A stretch of DNA of 64,000 nt. Source: Heterodera schachtii. Lineage: Eukaryota; Nematoda; Chromadorea; Rhabditida; Heteroderidae. This document shows positions 21,984 through 33,615 of the stretch, in pieces. The position numbers and the translations under genes were made by a program. The notes under the pieces were generated by a model. The model saw only the letters and a program-made list of their open reading frames with translations, was not told the origin of the DNA and ran no database searches. The stretch lies in assembly GCA_023374025.1 (NCBI GenBank), contig SIJG01000098.1, positions 1 to 64,000 of the forward strand, written 5' to 3'. Each line of letters begins with the position of its first letter. Position 1 is the first letter of the stretch.

Positions 21984-22187
21984 CTTTTCACCTTAGGCGT
22001 CAAATCAATTAAAAATCTTCAGTTTCATTGGCCATAATCAAAAAAGAAAACAAATAGTAAATAAATACACATATATTTGTATATTCGAACGAAAGAATCA
22101 ACAATAAACATTTTTGATGAGAGGAAATAAGCATTTTAAATCCGTTTCCAATTGTATGAGATCGATCATTTTTCAAATATAAATAAT
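21984..22187. other. S-type 3' flank of S7
   Basis: The CATTGGCCATAATCAAAAAA stretch and following S-gene downstream blocks match 20020-20127 after S6. No gene. Confidence 0.4.
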
Positions 22188-23183
22188 TCATTTCCGCGCA
22201 ATCCGTCGATATTTCGATGCTTTGGTCCGCTTCTTTTTCTTCGTCCGCAAGAAGCCATAAGGCCTAAAATTAAATACAATTTGAATTGGGTGAATTGAAT
22301 TATCGTTTTACCCACTTACCCATCCGAACTTTTGCCACAACACAAATTAAATTGGACAGTGTTCAAATTGTCGTCCCAAATTTCGTCGTTTCCCCATTGA
22401 TTCGTCGCCGCCTTTTCACTAATTGGGCATCGCTTCAACAGCCATTTTTCAGTGAATTCATAAACATCTTCTCCAGCAAGTAATAATGTCAGCTTTTCTT
22501 GGGTCCGTTCGTTCACCAATTCAAATGGCTCAATTGATGTTTTACACACTGCAAACTCAATTTTGTAGCTGACAAAAGTGGTGGCACGGGCAAATGCCTA
22601 AATAAAAAGGAAGCGAAAATCAAAGATAATCAGTCGGTCGGTCGGTCATTTAACGAAAATATGGCAGCAACCAGCAGGTCATCTCTTTTGAATACACACC
22701 TCCTTGAAACTGTTGATCCAAGAGACGTTCCCTTCTTCGTCAAAATCCACACAAACCAATCGCTTCGGGTGCCCATTTTTTGTCGGAGTGTGCAGCCATT
22801 TGGACAATGCCTGACCCAAAAGTTTAAAATCACTCAATCTGAAGATCTTTAAAACGAATTTTGTTGGGCAGCGGACGGTCGGGCAGAGGAAATGCCATCC
22901 ATTTGCCACCAATCGGTACAGACAGTGTCGGTTCTGGTCCAATGCCGTCGTGAATTCCGATTGGTCGCCAAATTGTCAATTCCGTCGTTTTACCATCGAA
23001 ATGTTTGTCCACCAAAACATCGAAACGGTCGGAAAGCAATGCCAATTTGAGACCAAGTTGGGGACGGTCAAAAGATGGGAGAATGTCCATCCAAACGTCG
23101 CTACAAATCCAACTGAAACATGGAAAAAATTGAGTAAATTAAAAGTTTTGTAATTTTTAAAATTTTTCTTACCGTCTGTTCAT
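22188..23183 (-). pseudogene. S7: F-box-like gene with internal deletion
   Basis: Exon 1 (23183-23173, MNRR) and exon 2 (23112-22834) are intact (WMDILPSFDRPQLGLKLALL). Intron 2 then runs directly into the last third of exon 3 (about 22815-22700: GQALSKWLHTPTKNG), so the intron acceptor and about 310 bases of exon 3 are deleted. Exon 4 (22597-22320) is open. Exon 5 (22263-22188) uses the shifted frame that gives a basic tail (RTKKKKRTKASK), as in S6. Not expected to yield a full protein. Confidence 0.75.
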
Positions 23184-23392
23184 TTTTTGCTGCAATTAGC
23201 ACACTTTTGCCGTTTTCAAATTGATTGATGCCAGAATAAATAGGTAATTGGCTTTGAAAAATCCCTTTCTAAACAACCAAGCATAAACTTATTGGTTTTT
23301 TGTGGCAATTATCAGATTTTGTCGTAAATTACTTTTTAAATCAGAACTGTGATTTGTGCTTAATAATTTTAATGTTTATTGCTTATTTGAAC
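23184..23392. other. S7/M4 divergent intergenic region
   Basis: About 370 bases separate the start codons of S7 (minus) and M4 (plus). Next to S7 is the GCAAAAGTGTGCTAATTGCA block (as complement) seen before S-gene starts; the M4 promoter block follows from 23393. Confidence 0.4.
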
Positions 23393-23464
23393 GGATAAAT
23401 GTGAGCCGAGAGTGGACAATGTGAAAAAAAGGAAAAATTCTGCGCTAATATTTTCGTATAAAAA
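23393..23464 (+). promoter_or_regulatory. Conserved M-gene promoter block of M4
   Basis: GAGCCGAGAGTGG at 23403-23415, the GTGAAAAAAAGGAAAAATTC stretch and TATAAAAA at 23457-23464 stand 92 bases before the ATG (TATA to ATG). Same order as in M1, M5 and M8. Confidence 0.65.
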
Positions 23465-23555
23465 TGCCCTTTTTCTTTTCTCCTCCTCATTCCATTCCAT
23501 TCATTCATTCATTCATTAATTCTCCCTCTATTTCCCGGTCATTTTGTTGCTGCGA

Positions 23556-25229
23556 ATGTCTTCAGCAGAAATTCTGTACGTTTTTTTTTCATACGTTTCG
23601 CATTTCATTTGCTTGGCCAGAATTTGTGAGATTAAAATTTCAAAATCAATTTTGAAAGATTATATAGCTTTTTAGAGGCTAAAACTTCACATTTTCATTT
23701 CCCCAATTCATTTCGTTCAGTTTGTGTGCCCTGTCTCTTATTCTGTTCGTCGAATATGCCATCATTCTTTGGATCAATTTTGACCATGTCAAAAAACGAC
23801 TACGCCCTCACAAAGAAATGTAAAAAAAAAATTAAACATAAATTTTGGAAATTTCATAAAAATTATTCAATTTTTCAGCTTTATCTGCAGCGATTGTTGG
23901 CTTTTGGTGTTCGATTTTCTTGCGCCTTCTCAGCTCGGCCTCGAAATTGCACTGGTCAACCGCCGTTTTAATTGCATCGTCGACGAACACTTCAGAACAC
24001 GCAAATGGAAATTGGGCGGAATACGAATTTGCCACGAAATTGGAGAGAATGGCACTAAGAAAATGCAAATTGTCAATTACGATGGAAATCCATTGCCAAT
24101 CCCGCAAAATCCGTTGTCGAACAAAGTCATCGGATTCAGACACATTCATATCTTGTAAAAATTTGATTAAATTGCAATTTTTCGTCTAAATTTTTTGATT
24201 TTCAGCTACATCGATCAAAATGCCGTCGCTTTTCTCCGTCGTTTTCGCCGTATTTTCGCCTTTTCTTCAATATACTTGGTCATCACTGAAAATGTTTGCG
24301 TTTCGGAATTTGTTTTGCTCAACGTTTTGCCAATGCTCCGTGACTCCATTGTTGTGATATATTTGAATACCATCGCTTTTCGCTGTTTTCGTCAATTGGC
24401 CCCGTCATTGCTCAACGATTGTCCATCTCTTCACACTGTCGTTTTCAAAGATGCCATTCTCCCGGAATTTCCGCCCGATGAAAGTGCCAATGCGATGGAT
24501 GGTCAAGCGGTGGTCAAATGGCTGTTTACGCCCCGTCCTGATGGTTTGCCGAAGGTGTTGACTAGCCATGACTTTTCGGTTGCACAATGGTCGTCAACGA
24601 TGGAACAGATTAAAGCGGTGATTATCCCTTTTTAATTGTTTTTTCTATAATTGTTTTTTGTCCCATTTTTTAGGCATTTTCCAATGCTTCTTCTCCGGTT
24701 ACTTTTCGCATTCGCTTTCACTTTCCGTCGTCTTCTCCAATTGACTTTGTTGTGCCAATTGATCTGATCAACAAAGTGACTGGGGAACAATTGACACTGG
24801 AAATATATGCAAATGATTGTTGCCTCAAGCGTTGTCCAATTGCGTGGGATGAGCGAAAATGGGAAAATGTGTGGGAAGAATTAAGTGCTCGACAGAACCC
24901 AATTGACATTCGGATCAGAGATGGCGGATACGACGACGGGTGAACCAAATTAAAAATGCTTATTTGTTAATGATTTTATGAGTCCAATCGTCGACAATTT
25001 TGCTTAAACTTTGTTCTTTAAATTTGTATCCAAAAATGTACGGTTTGTTTTGAAATGGACAGAATTATGGTACAAAATAAACTCAAGGATAGTTAGTTGT
25101 TTTGTTGATTGGACTCATAAAAATGATTAATAAAAATTGAATTGACTTATAATTTGCAATAGATAATCATCGTTTTTCAGTCTTCCCGACGCCGCTTCTC
25201 CCGAATCGAGTGATCAGCAGAAGAAATGA
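23556..25229 (+). CDS. M4: intact membrane-anchored F-box-like protein
   Basis: Exons 23556-23575, 23721-23819, 23879-24154, 24206-24617, 24674-24939 and 25181-25229 join to 374 codons including TGA (373 aa). Residues 7-26 are hydrophobic (LLCALSLILFVEYAIILW), followed by a basic run (KKRLRPHK) and the F-box-like core IFICSDCWLLVFDFLAPSQL, ending VDEHF. The middle exon has YIDQNAVAFLRRFRRIFAFS and GQAVVKWLFTPRPDG; the C-terminal module has DLINKVTGEQLTL and a CCLKRCPIAWDE motif. By the positive-inside rule the body should face the cytosol. The hydrophobic segment contains a glutamate that M5 lacks. An uncleaved signal-anchor is more likely than a secretion signal because of the basic run after it. 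Function not known; an SCF-adaptor role is inferred. Confidence 0.85.
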
Positions 25230-25828
25230 ATTAATTAATTGATGCGATTATATGACCGAAATTATGTTGGCACTTTGCCATTAAATATTGTCTATATGTA
25301 TTTGACCTTTGCTTGCTCGCAAATGCCCCATTTCCATTGTATTTACTGTGTATACGTGAAATTCATTGTGAGTAATTAATCGTTGATAAAATGGCTCATA
25401 ATAAAAACGGTAAAAGCTGCGTATACAGATTAACACCAAAAAATGACCAAATTTTGCTATTTTGAGCTAACTTTTTCAGAAAAAATTTACCTTTTTGTAC
25501 TAGGCGACGTAAGGAAAAATATTGACTTTTAATGAAATTTATTAAGAAAATTTGTTGAAAAATTTAGAAATTTTTTTTGATAAAAAAGTTATGAAAATGT
25601 TACTCAATTTCTTATGGGTTGAAATTACCCAAATTTTCAAAAATCCAAAGTTCTATTTTGAAAATTTTGAATTAAAGACATTTCGCCAAAATAATTATTA
25701 ATTTTTTCAAGTTTTGGGCAGTTTCGCTGGTGAAATTTAAGCCCGTTTTAGCCCGGTCAAATTGACCGGGCCCGGGCTTCGAAAATTGACCGGGGCGGGC
25801 CGCCCGTTCAAAAAAAGCCCGTTTTACC
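25230..25828. other. M4 3' flank and GC-rich insertion target
   Basis: 25230-25430 is the standard M-gene 3' flank. 25735-25828 contains CCCGGTCAAATTGACCGGGC-like inverted GC motifs that continue at 35665-35760 beyond the retrotransposon, so the retrotransposon landed in an older GC-rich repeat. Between them the sequence is AT-rich and empty. Confidence 0.45.
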
Positions 25829-26074
25829 TGTTGGATGTGAAGATATTTAATTATATTAAGTATCGACACGATTACTTTTATTGATTAGTTATTTGTTGAT
25901 GGGTCAACTCCCATCGACCATTCTTTGTCATTTGTGTTATTTTGCATTTCGGTGTTTTATTTTCGGACTCTCTAATTTGACTCCGTCGTTATTTTATTAT
26001 TATTTTGTGATTCTAATTTTATTGTTTATTCATTTAATAAATTTATCTTGTTTGTGTGTTAGCAAAACACAACA
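25829..26074 (+). repeat. 5' LTR of the outer element
   Basis: Begins TGTTG and ends CAACA (246 bp), followed after one base by CTGGCGACGCCCGTG, which has the look of a tRNA primer-binding site. The nested element's LTR has the same TGTTG..CAACA ends and a similarly placed TTGGCGC site, which supports this end point. Only the first 100 bp are shared with the 3' LTR. Confidence 0.75.
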
Positions 26075-26319
26075 ACTGGCGACGCCCGTGCATTTTTGAG
26101 CTTAACCGGGAATTCAACGAAAAAGCGACTCTGAGGGCCCCCTCACATAACCCATAACAAACAAGTTATTCCCCATCTGTCGTAGCCCGAAGAGTTTCTC
26201 AGTATTTTGACTGAGCAAAGCTAAGTGTGGATTCGGTTTTTGCCAAATTTTGCTAGTGGCAAGCTTTTAAACTTTATCTTTGTCTCACCTATCATTCATC
26301 TTCTGTCTGATCTGGTAAA

Positions 26320-26622
26320 ATGACGACAAAGGAGGAACTAAAAGCTATTTTGGATGCACAACAAAAACAATTCACCGATTTGTTATCAACGATATTGTCC
26401 AAAAATGTGCCTTCCAACAATTCTGACCTATTTTCTAAAATCAATGGTCAAATTCCCGATTTCGAATATGACCCCGAAGCCGATTCAACGTTTGCCTTGT
26501 GGTACGAACGCTTCGGTCCCTTCATTGAGAGGGGGGCGGAAGTCTGGGCACCGGGAAGTTTGGGCACCAGGAAGTTTGGGCACCAGAAATTTGGGCACCG
26601 GGAAGTTTGGGCACTAAATTAA
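26320..26622 (+). pseudogene. Outer element gag, N-terminal part
   Basis: Starts MTTKEELKAILDAQQKQFTD and continues to FEYDPEADSTFALWYERFG, matching the gag start of the nested element (FIYDAETGNTFEQWFKRFG). Soon after (about 26530) it runs into tandem GGAAGTTTGGGCACC units (26538-26618) and AT-rich DNA to about 26820, so about 240 residues of gag core are missing. Confidence 0.75.
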
Positions 26623-26796
26623 GGATTTAAAAAATAAAATTATTTTTAATTGTCTATAAATTGCAACCATCTAATTTAAAAGCATAGTAAATTTAATCAA
26701 GTTACGAATAGAAAGTTTTTTTAACGAATATTCACTCGATTAAGCATGCTTATTTTGCTAAACTGATTACCATTCATTCTATAAAATACCTTACAT

Positions 26797-27636
26797 ATGT
26801 ATGTATTATTTGTATCATTACAAGGCTCAGTAATTTCAACCCGACCACAAAAACTGGGGGATGGGTCTTCGAAAAAGCATTCCAAACCCAACAATTTTCG
26901 TCCTAGGCAACAAAATTCGGGAAATTCAAATGCTACCAAAACATTTACAGGCAAATTCCAACATTCTCAGGCACCAGTTAATCAAAAGTGTAAGCGGTGT
27001 GGTCAACCACACGCTGTACGAGATTGTTACTACCCTGTGGACGTGAAATGTTTTGGATGTGGAAAGCTAGGGCACACAAGAAATATTTGCCCCAATTCAG
27101 CTCATCCACGCGTTCAATCACACGTCGTGTCCTCGACGTTCAGTATCAATGGTGCGACCAAAGAATGGATTTGGATTCCATTAGAAGTCAATGGCCACCA
27201 GATCAAACTCGCAGCCGATTCGTGTTCACATTTGTCGATCATTCAGCTTCCGGTTTGGCAAAGTTTGGGCGAACCGAGGTTGGAAAAAGTTGGTAAATTA
27301 GTGGGTTCCTTTTCGGGCCACAAATTGAAGCTGTTAGGAAGTTTCAAGTGTGATGTTCTGTTCAGAGGAGTCACGAAGCGACTTGAACTTTCAGTGGCAG
27401 ACACCGAAGCGCCGAGCATCATGGGATTGGATTGGATCATTCCCTTCGAGCGTGCCACCCAACAGCCAATTGCCACGACTTTGGAGCAGCAGTCGCTCAT
27501 CGTCAACAGTGTGCAACCAACAAATGATCCGGTCAAATTGGAGGGGCAAATCAAGGCTTCCTTCCCGAAGGTGTTTCAACCTGGCCTCGGACATTGTGTG
27601 AAGACGAAGGCCACGCAGCATTTGAAGCAAATGTGA
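26797..27636 (+). pseudogene. Outer element gag end and protease
   Basis: Two zinc knuckles, CKRCGQPHAVRDC and CFGCGKLGHTRNIC, are followed by an aspartic-protease region (LAADSCSHLSII, later GLDWI). The usual Asp-Ser/Thr-Gly active-site triad reads Asp-Ser-Cys. The first about 15 codons are non-gag sequence. The frame is lost near 27630 and continues in the next ORF. Confidence 0.8.
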
Positions 27637-28298
27637 AGCCAGTGTTCTGCCGTGCGCGACCTGTGCCACATGGAGTCCAAGCAGCAGTCGACGAAGAATT
27701 GGACCGACTATTGGACTCGGGAGTACTGAAGCCCATTGATTTTTCGCGTTGGGCAGCACCCGTTTTGGCAGTTCGTAAGAAAAGTGATAATGTGCGGATT
27801 TGCATTGACTTTTCTACGGGATTAAACGATGCGCTGGAGTTGAACAGGCATCCCCTTCCGCGGACCGAAGACATTTTTCATGCTCTGCGTGGAGCCAAAG
27901 TGTTTTCGCAGCTTGATTTGCGTGATGCGTACCTGCAGGTCGAACTGGACAAAAGTTCAAAGCAGTTAGTCGGCATCAACACGCACCGCGGACTTTTTCA
28001 ATATCAGCGTCTTCCTTTTGGCATAAAATCGGCCCCGTCTATTTTTCAGAAAGCGATGGACCAATTGACGTCGGGTATCCCAGGCGTGTTCGCCTATTTG
28101 GACGACATCATCATTGCTTCGGCCGATCATTCGCAGCATGTTGCTGCTCTCATTGAACTCTTTTCCCGAATTCAGGACTATGGATTTCGAGTTCAATTGG
28201 ACAAGTGCCACTTTTTGAAGGCAGTTGAAGTTTCTCGGACATGTTGTCTCGTCCGATGGTCTGAAGCCCGATCCCGCTCGATCCGATGCCATCCGTAA
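27594..28298 (+). pseudogene. Outer element reverse transcriptase, first part
   Basis: Contains PVFCRARPVPHG, the VLAVRKKSDNVRICIDF stretch, LDLRDAYLQVELD, INTHRGLFQYQRLPFGIKSA and the catalytic YLDD (in FAYLDDIIIAS). These are RT motifs 1-5 of Ty3/gypsy elements. A one-base change near 28228 shifts the frame. Confidence 0.88.
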
Positions 28299-28950
28299 TA
28301 TGCCGTCACCGCATGACATTGGCACTTTGCGCTCCTTCTTGGGTGCGCTCAACTATTACGGTCGGTTTGTCAAGGAAATGCGCGATTTGCGTGCACCTTT
28401 GGATTTGCTTTTGAAGAAGGACACTCCTTGGTTTTGGGGTCCTGATCAGCAAAAGGCTTTTGATCAGGCAAAACAGGTTCTTCAATCGGATTTGTTGCTG
28501 ACGCAGTATGATCCGAGTTTGCCGATCATTGTCGCTGCTGACGCAAGTCAAAGTGGAATTGGAGCTACAATCAGCCATGTGTTTCCAAACGGAGTGGAGC
28601 GCGTCATCGAGCACGCCAGCCGAACGCTCACTCCCGCTGAACGGAATTACGCCCAAATTGAACGTGAAGCGTTGTCTTTGATCTTCGCGGTTCAAAAATT
28701 TCACAGGATGATATACGGTCGTAATTTTACTTTGTTAACGGATCATAAGCCTCTTTTGGCTATTTTCGGTAATAAAAATGGGATCCCGATCTACACGGCT
28801 TCCCGATTGCAGCGTTGGGCCCTAATTTTGTCCAATTATGATTTTACAATTAAATATGTTAAATCCTCTAATTTTGGACAGGCCGACGTTTTGTCTCGAC
28901 TGATTTCTGAGCACCGGACAGACGAAGAAGTCATTGTCGCCCACAAATAG
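28225..28950 (+). pseudogene. Outer element RT thumb and RNase H
   Basis: Continues as FLGHVVSSDGLKPDP and LRSFLGALNYYGRFV, then the RNase H core (VAADASQSGIGATI, EREALSLIFAVQKFHRM, LTDHKPLLAIF) and FGQADVLSRL. A TAG closes the frame at 28948-28950, just before the nested insertion. Past it the same frame resumes to the insertion point and, with the nested element and one target copy taken out, runs on into the integrase ORF. Confidence 0.85.
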
Positions 28951-28981
28951 GACAACAACGAGGACAGCACTGAAGAAGTCG

Positions 28982-29258
28982 TGTTGTGTCTTTTGTCCGA
29001 GCGAATAAGACCAACAAATAAAATATTTATTTACGAAGAGTCAAATAACAATAATAAATAAAATGGCGAATGGATGGATGGAGAGAATAATAATAAAAAT
29101 AATAAAAGTGAAGACGGAGAAGAAGTGGACATGGGGGAAGGGAACACGCCTTTTAAATAGACAATGTGAGGGGGAGGAACGAAGGAGAAGGGGGACATGC
29201 AAATGTCAATAAATCGATAAATGACCAAGGGCAAAGTACGTTTGGTCTTTCTCCAACA
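28982..29258 (-). repeat. 3' LTR of nested element
   Basis: Left copy of the LTR (minus orientation). Its inner border on the plus strand, CCTCCCTTCTC, is the complement of a GAGAAGGGAGG polypurine tract. Confidence 0.9.
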
Positions 29259-29289
29259 CCTCCCTTCTCGAGATTGAAACATCCTCGTT

Positions 29290-30951
29290 TCAATTTGGCG
29301 TGTAGCGTTTGACCGGCTTCGGCACGCGTTGGGAACGCCGGACGCCGATGGGGCTTTTAGCCTTTTGCCGATCCTGATCAACAACAGGTGGAGTTCGCTG
29401 ATCGATGGCTGCGTGTTGGCGTGGCGGTGTCCTTTGATTTGGCTCAATGGCCACTCGTTCCTGAATGGGGGTTTCCCAATTTGAATTGTCCTCAAAAACC
29501 AATCGGCGCCGAAGCTGGTTGGCATGCCGATGGACAATTCGGCCGAGTGTTGGAACGTGGACACGGTATGTAGGCGAATTGTTGAGCCTTTCCACAATTG
29601 TACCCGGAAGCCAATGGCTTTTTCCAAGTCGATAATTCAAGAGCAGGACGGGATCCGTTGGGAGAAACTCAATAGCCTTTGTGCCATGGTTCCGATCGAA
29701 TTGCTGTGCCATTTTGGCTGAATAGTCCTTTTGGTGCTGCTTGAACTTTCCTTTTTCAAATTTCTCCGACTGATCAGTTTGTCCTTTTGGGTGGACGAGT
29801 GCCAATTTGGTGCGGAGTTTCCGTCCAAGGAACAACTGATCAGGCGAATATCCGTCGATGGCAGAATTTGGCGTGGATCGGTAGGAGAGCAACACTTTTT
29901 CGAGGCTGTTCTTGACGCCTTTGCACTTCATCATCGCCCTTTTGAATGTGTCGACGAAACGTTCGACTTGTCCGTTGGATTGGGGATTGAATGGCGGCGT
30001 AAAAGTGTGCTTAATTCCGAACTCCTCACAGAGTGACGCAAATTCTGATGAACGAAATTGTGTTCCGTTATCAGAAACAATTTCTTCGGGAATGCCGAGT
30101 CGGTGGATGATTGAACGGAGTGTGAAGACGGTTGCCGCGGCCGTCATTGAGTTCATTTGGTAAACCTCAGGCCATTTGGAGAATGAGTCCACCAAAATGA
30201 AGTAGACATGTCCGTCTTGGCATGGTCCCGCAAAATCGATGTGTACCCGTTGGAACACCTTGTCGGTTGGAGTCCAAGGGGCGAGTGGTGCCTTGATCGG
30301 TGATTTTTGCGCCTTTTGGCATTCTTCACACTGACGGACGATCCGTTCAATTTCCGAGTCCATGCCGGGCCAATATACGTGTTGGCGGGCGAGTGCTTTC
30401 ATGCGCACAATTCCGGGATGTGCCATGTGCAGGGACTTCAGCATTCGGTTGCGAAGCGATTGGGGGACGATGACGCGATTTTGGAAGAGCAAACAGCCCT
30501 CAATTTCCAAAATGTTTTCCCTTTTCGGAAAATACGGTGCGATGTCCGGGTCGCTGCTTTTCTTTGGCCAATTCGATTGGGTGAATGCCAAAATTTTCTT
30601 TAAAATCTCATCTTTCGGTGTCGCCTCTGCGATTTCGTCTGCAGTGACGGGAAGTTGATCCGTCTTGGTTTGCAGAAGTGTGCTGATATAGCACTCGGTT
30701 TCGGTGCAGATGTTGGCGATCAAAATATCCTCCTCTGGTCGGGGATAATTTGCGATGAGGCGTGAGAGAACATCAGCCTGGCCAAATGAGGCGGTGTTGA
30801 TGTACCGTATCTCAAAATCGTAGTTGGCCATGATGAGAGCCCATCTTTGAAGTCGGCTCGCGGCATAAATGGGGATGCCTTTCTTGGAGCCGAAGATGGC
30901 CAGCAATGGCTTGTGGTCCGTGAGCAGTGTAAATTTCCGCCCGAAAAGCAT
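29290..30951 (-). pseudogene. Nested element RNase H end and integrase
   Basis: 553 codons from MLFGRKFTLLTDHKPLLAIF. Integrase zinc-binding residues are in LHMAHPGIVRMKALARQH with CEECQ; the DDE core has VHIDFAGP, IVSDNGTQF and NPQSNGQVERFVDTFK. A C-terminal region with RRSQRVPKPVKRYTP closes it. All catalytic residues are present. The frame is separated from upstream pol by a break near 30960. Confidence 0.9.
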
Positions 30952-30996
30952 TCGGTGGAATTTTGGACTGCGAACACAAGGGCCAGAGCTTCTTTC

Positions 30997-33615
30997 TCAA
31001 TTTGGCTGTAGTTCTGCTGCGCGTTGGTCAGAACTGTTGAGGCGTGCTCGATGACTTTTTCCTTTTTGTCCGGAAAAATGTGGCTGATCGTTGCGCCGAT
31101 GCCATCTTTTGACGCGTCTGCCGCTACGACGATCGGAAGTGTGGGGTCGTAGTGGGTCAGCAGAAGTTCTGAGAGCATAATTGGCTTTGGCTTTCTCGAA
31201 CGCGGACTGTTGATCATCTCCCCAACTCCAGGATTCATCCTTTCGGAGGAGTTGGTCCAATGGTGCCCTGATTTCTCGCATTGGTTTAACAAAACGTCCG
31301 TAATAATTGAGCGCTCCCAAAAATGAACGGAGGGTCGTTTTGTCATGCGGCGCAGGCATTTTCTGAATTGCCTCTGAGCGCGCTGGGTCGGGGCGTATGC
31401 CGTTGGAGGAGACGATGTGGCCAAGAAATAGCAATTCTTTTTGAATGAATTTGCATTTTTCGAGTTGAATGCGTAGGCCAAAGTCCTTAATGCGTTGGAA
31501 AAGCGTGTGAAGCGCATTGACGTGGTCTTCCAGGGTCTTTGAGGCGATTAGGCAATCATCCAAATACGAGAAGACCCCTGGAATTCCTGCGCAGATTTGG
31601 TCCATCAAGTGCTGAAAAATGGATGGTGCCGATTTAACGCCAAATGGGAGACGTTGGCACTGAAATAGGCCGCGGTGGGTGTTGATTGTGCAAAGATGCT
31701 TTGATTTTTCGTCCAATTCCATTTGGAGGTAGGCGTCTCTCAGGTCGAGATTTGAGAAAAATGCCGCTCCATTTAAAGCTGCATAAATTACGTCGGGCCT
31801 CGGGAGAGGATGACGATTCAGTTCGATGGAATCGTTCAATCCCGTCGAAAAATCGATGCACACCCGGGTCTTTCCATTTTTCTTTTTGACGGCCAAAATC
31901 GGGGCGGCCCAATGGCTGAATTCTACCGGTTTGATGGCGCCGATCTGTAAGAGGCGGTCCAGTTCGGTGTCGACTGCTTCGATAGCACCATGGGGGACTG
32001 GTCGAGCTTTACAGAAAATGGGTCGGGCGTCCGGTTTCAGAATCAGATGCGCCTTGATTGCGCAGTGGCCAAGTCCGCTCTTAAAAACTTCCTCAAAATC
32101 GTTTTGCAACACAGCGGTGAGCGAGGATTCGTCCGTGATGCCAATCGCCGGGTTTGGTGCCTTTACGACATTGGCGTTGATTGACGCGTTGGGCTTTCCT
32201 TTGGTGCTCTGTGGATACAAAATTTCTTTTGGGATGAGCTCAAATTCCTCAATCCACGGAAGGCCGAACAAATCATGCTTTAAGTCACTGCTGACATAAG
32301 CGATCAATGTCTTGGATGGCCGATCGAAGCAACTGACGGTGCAATGAAATTTCCCTTCGGTTGAAAATGCGGTGTCATTGCAGTTGCGGGTCTCGATGTC
32401 CGTTGGAGAGAGTTCGGGTTGGCCCAATTTGATCCACGTTTTGAAGCTGATGACTGTTGCTTGGGCTCCACTGTCTCCATTCATCTTCAAATTTTTGCCA
32501 TTGATCGTGACCGGAATCTTCCACCATCGGCCTTGGGTTGTGCCAATCACCATGCAATGTGACTTGGCCACGACCGTGTGGAAAGATCGGTTTTGAAATT
32601 TGGGTGCTGTGTTGGACGAGCGCTGACGGCAGACAATCGCAATGTGGCCTTGCCGGTTGCATTTGTTGCAAAATGCGTTGGCAAATTTGCAGTCCGATCG
32701 CCAGTGATCGGTGCTACCGCATGATGCACATGGGTGCGGTGGATGGCCTCTGTTTGCTTTGTCGTCCGATTTTTGCTTAGGCGAAGGCGCATGATGTGGC
32801 GATTTGGGTGCCGCTTCATGATGTGGCCATTTGGGTGCCGCTTTTGCCTTGTGTTTGCCTTTGCTGGTCTCTCGCCATTGCTGAGGTCGCAATTGGATGG
32901 CGCTGGTTGAGACCGGTTGAGTGAGCAGAGAAAGGGCACTTTCCTTGACGATTTGAATCGCCTTCAATTCCTCTTCAACTTTTCGGAGTGTGATGTCCGT
33001 GCCGGCCTTTTCTGCGTCTTCCAGCATTTTGAGACACTTTTGCCTCAGGTCGTGATGCTCGTCGTTGAGTGCAATCACCAAAATTATGCACTTAAGCTGT
33101 TCTTTGGTCGGGCTCAAATTGGCGTTTTCGCAGGACGCATTGATGTGCGCGACCAGCGATGAGATGTCCTGGCTTGGTTGCTGACGAATTTTGAAACATT
33201 CGTAGCGCCGGACGAATAGTGATCGCGTTTCGGCATATAATCCTTTGAGCTTGGTGATCGAGTCCACCCAATTGACTTTGTCGGGCTGGGTCGGACTGAT
33301 GCTGTCGCGGTATTTGCCGTACTCCTCGTCGCCGAGTTTGCCAAGAAGGAGTCTGACTTTTGTCGACTCGGGAAGGTCCTTACCATCTTCCTCAATTAGA
33401 ACTCCAAACCGTTTGAACCACTGTTCGAATGTGTTCCCGGTTTCGGCGTCGTAAATGAATTTTGAAATTCGGCCGTCGATGGAACTTGCCAAATTTGCGT
33501 GGTTGAGACTATCCGACGCGGCGTTGCGTTGAGGTGCTTGAGCCATTAGCTGCTGAATGGCATCCGATTGCACACGCATCGTCTCGAGGAGTTGCCTTAG
33601 TTGGTCCGCGCTCAT
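30997..33615 (-). pseudogene. Nested element gag-protease-reverse transcriptase
   Basis: 872 codons. Gag starts MSADQLRQLLETMRVQSDAI; zinc knuckles CASCGSTDHWRSDC and CNKCNRQGHIAIVC lie near residues 298-338; the protease active site is NGDSGAQATVI; RT motifs include ICIDF-type VCIDFSTGLND, LDLRDAYLQMELD, and YLDD in FSYLDDCLIAS. The frame leaves pol near 31180 (after SAFEKAKA); the true continuation into RNase H (VVAADASKDGIGATI) lies in a second frame at about 31160-30960. Confidence 0.9.

Noticed and set aside
29031..29627. 198-codon minus ORF overlapping the nested LTR
   Set aside because: It runs from integrase DNA in the wrong frame through the LTR; the integrase frame is clear and the tail recurs at the other LTR (33930-34286).
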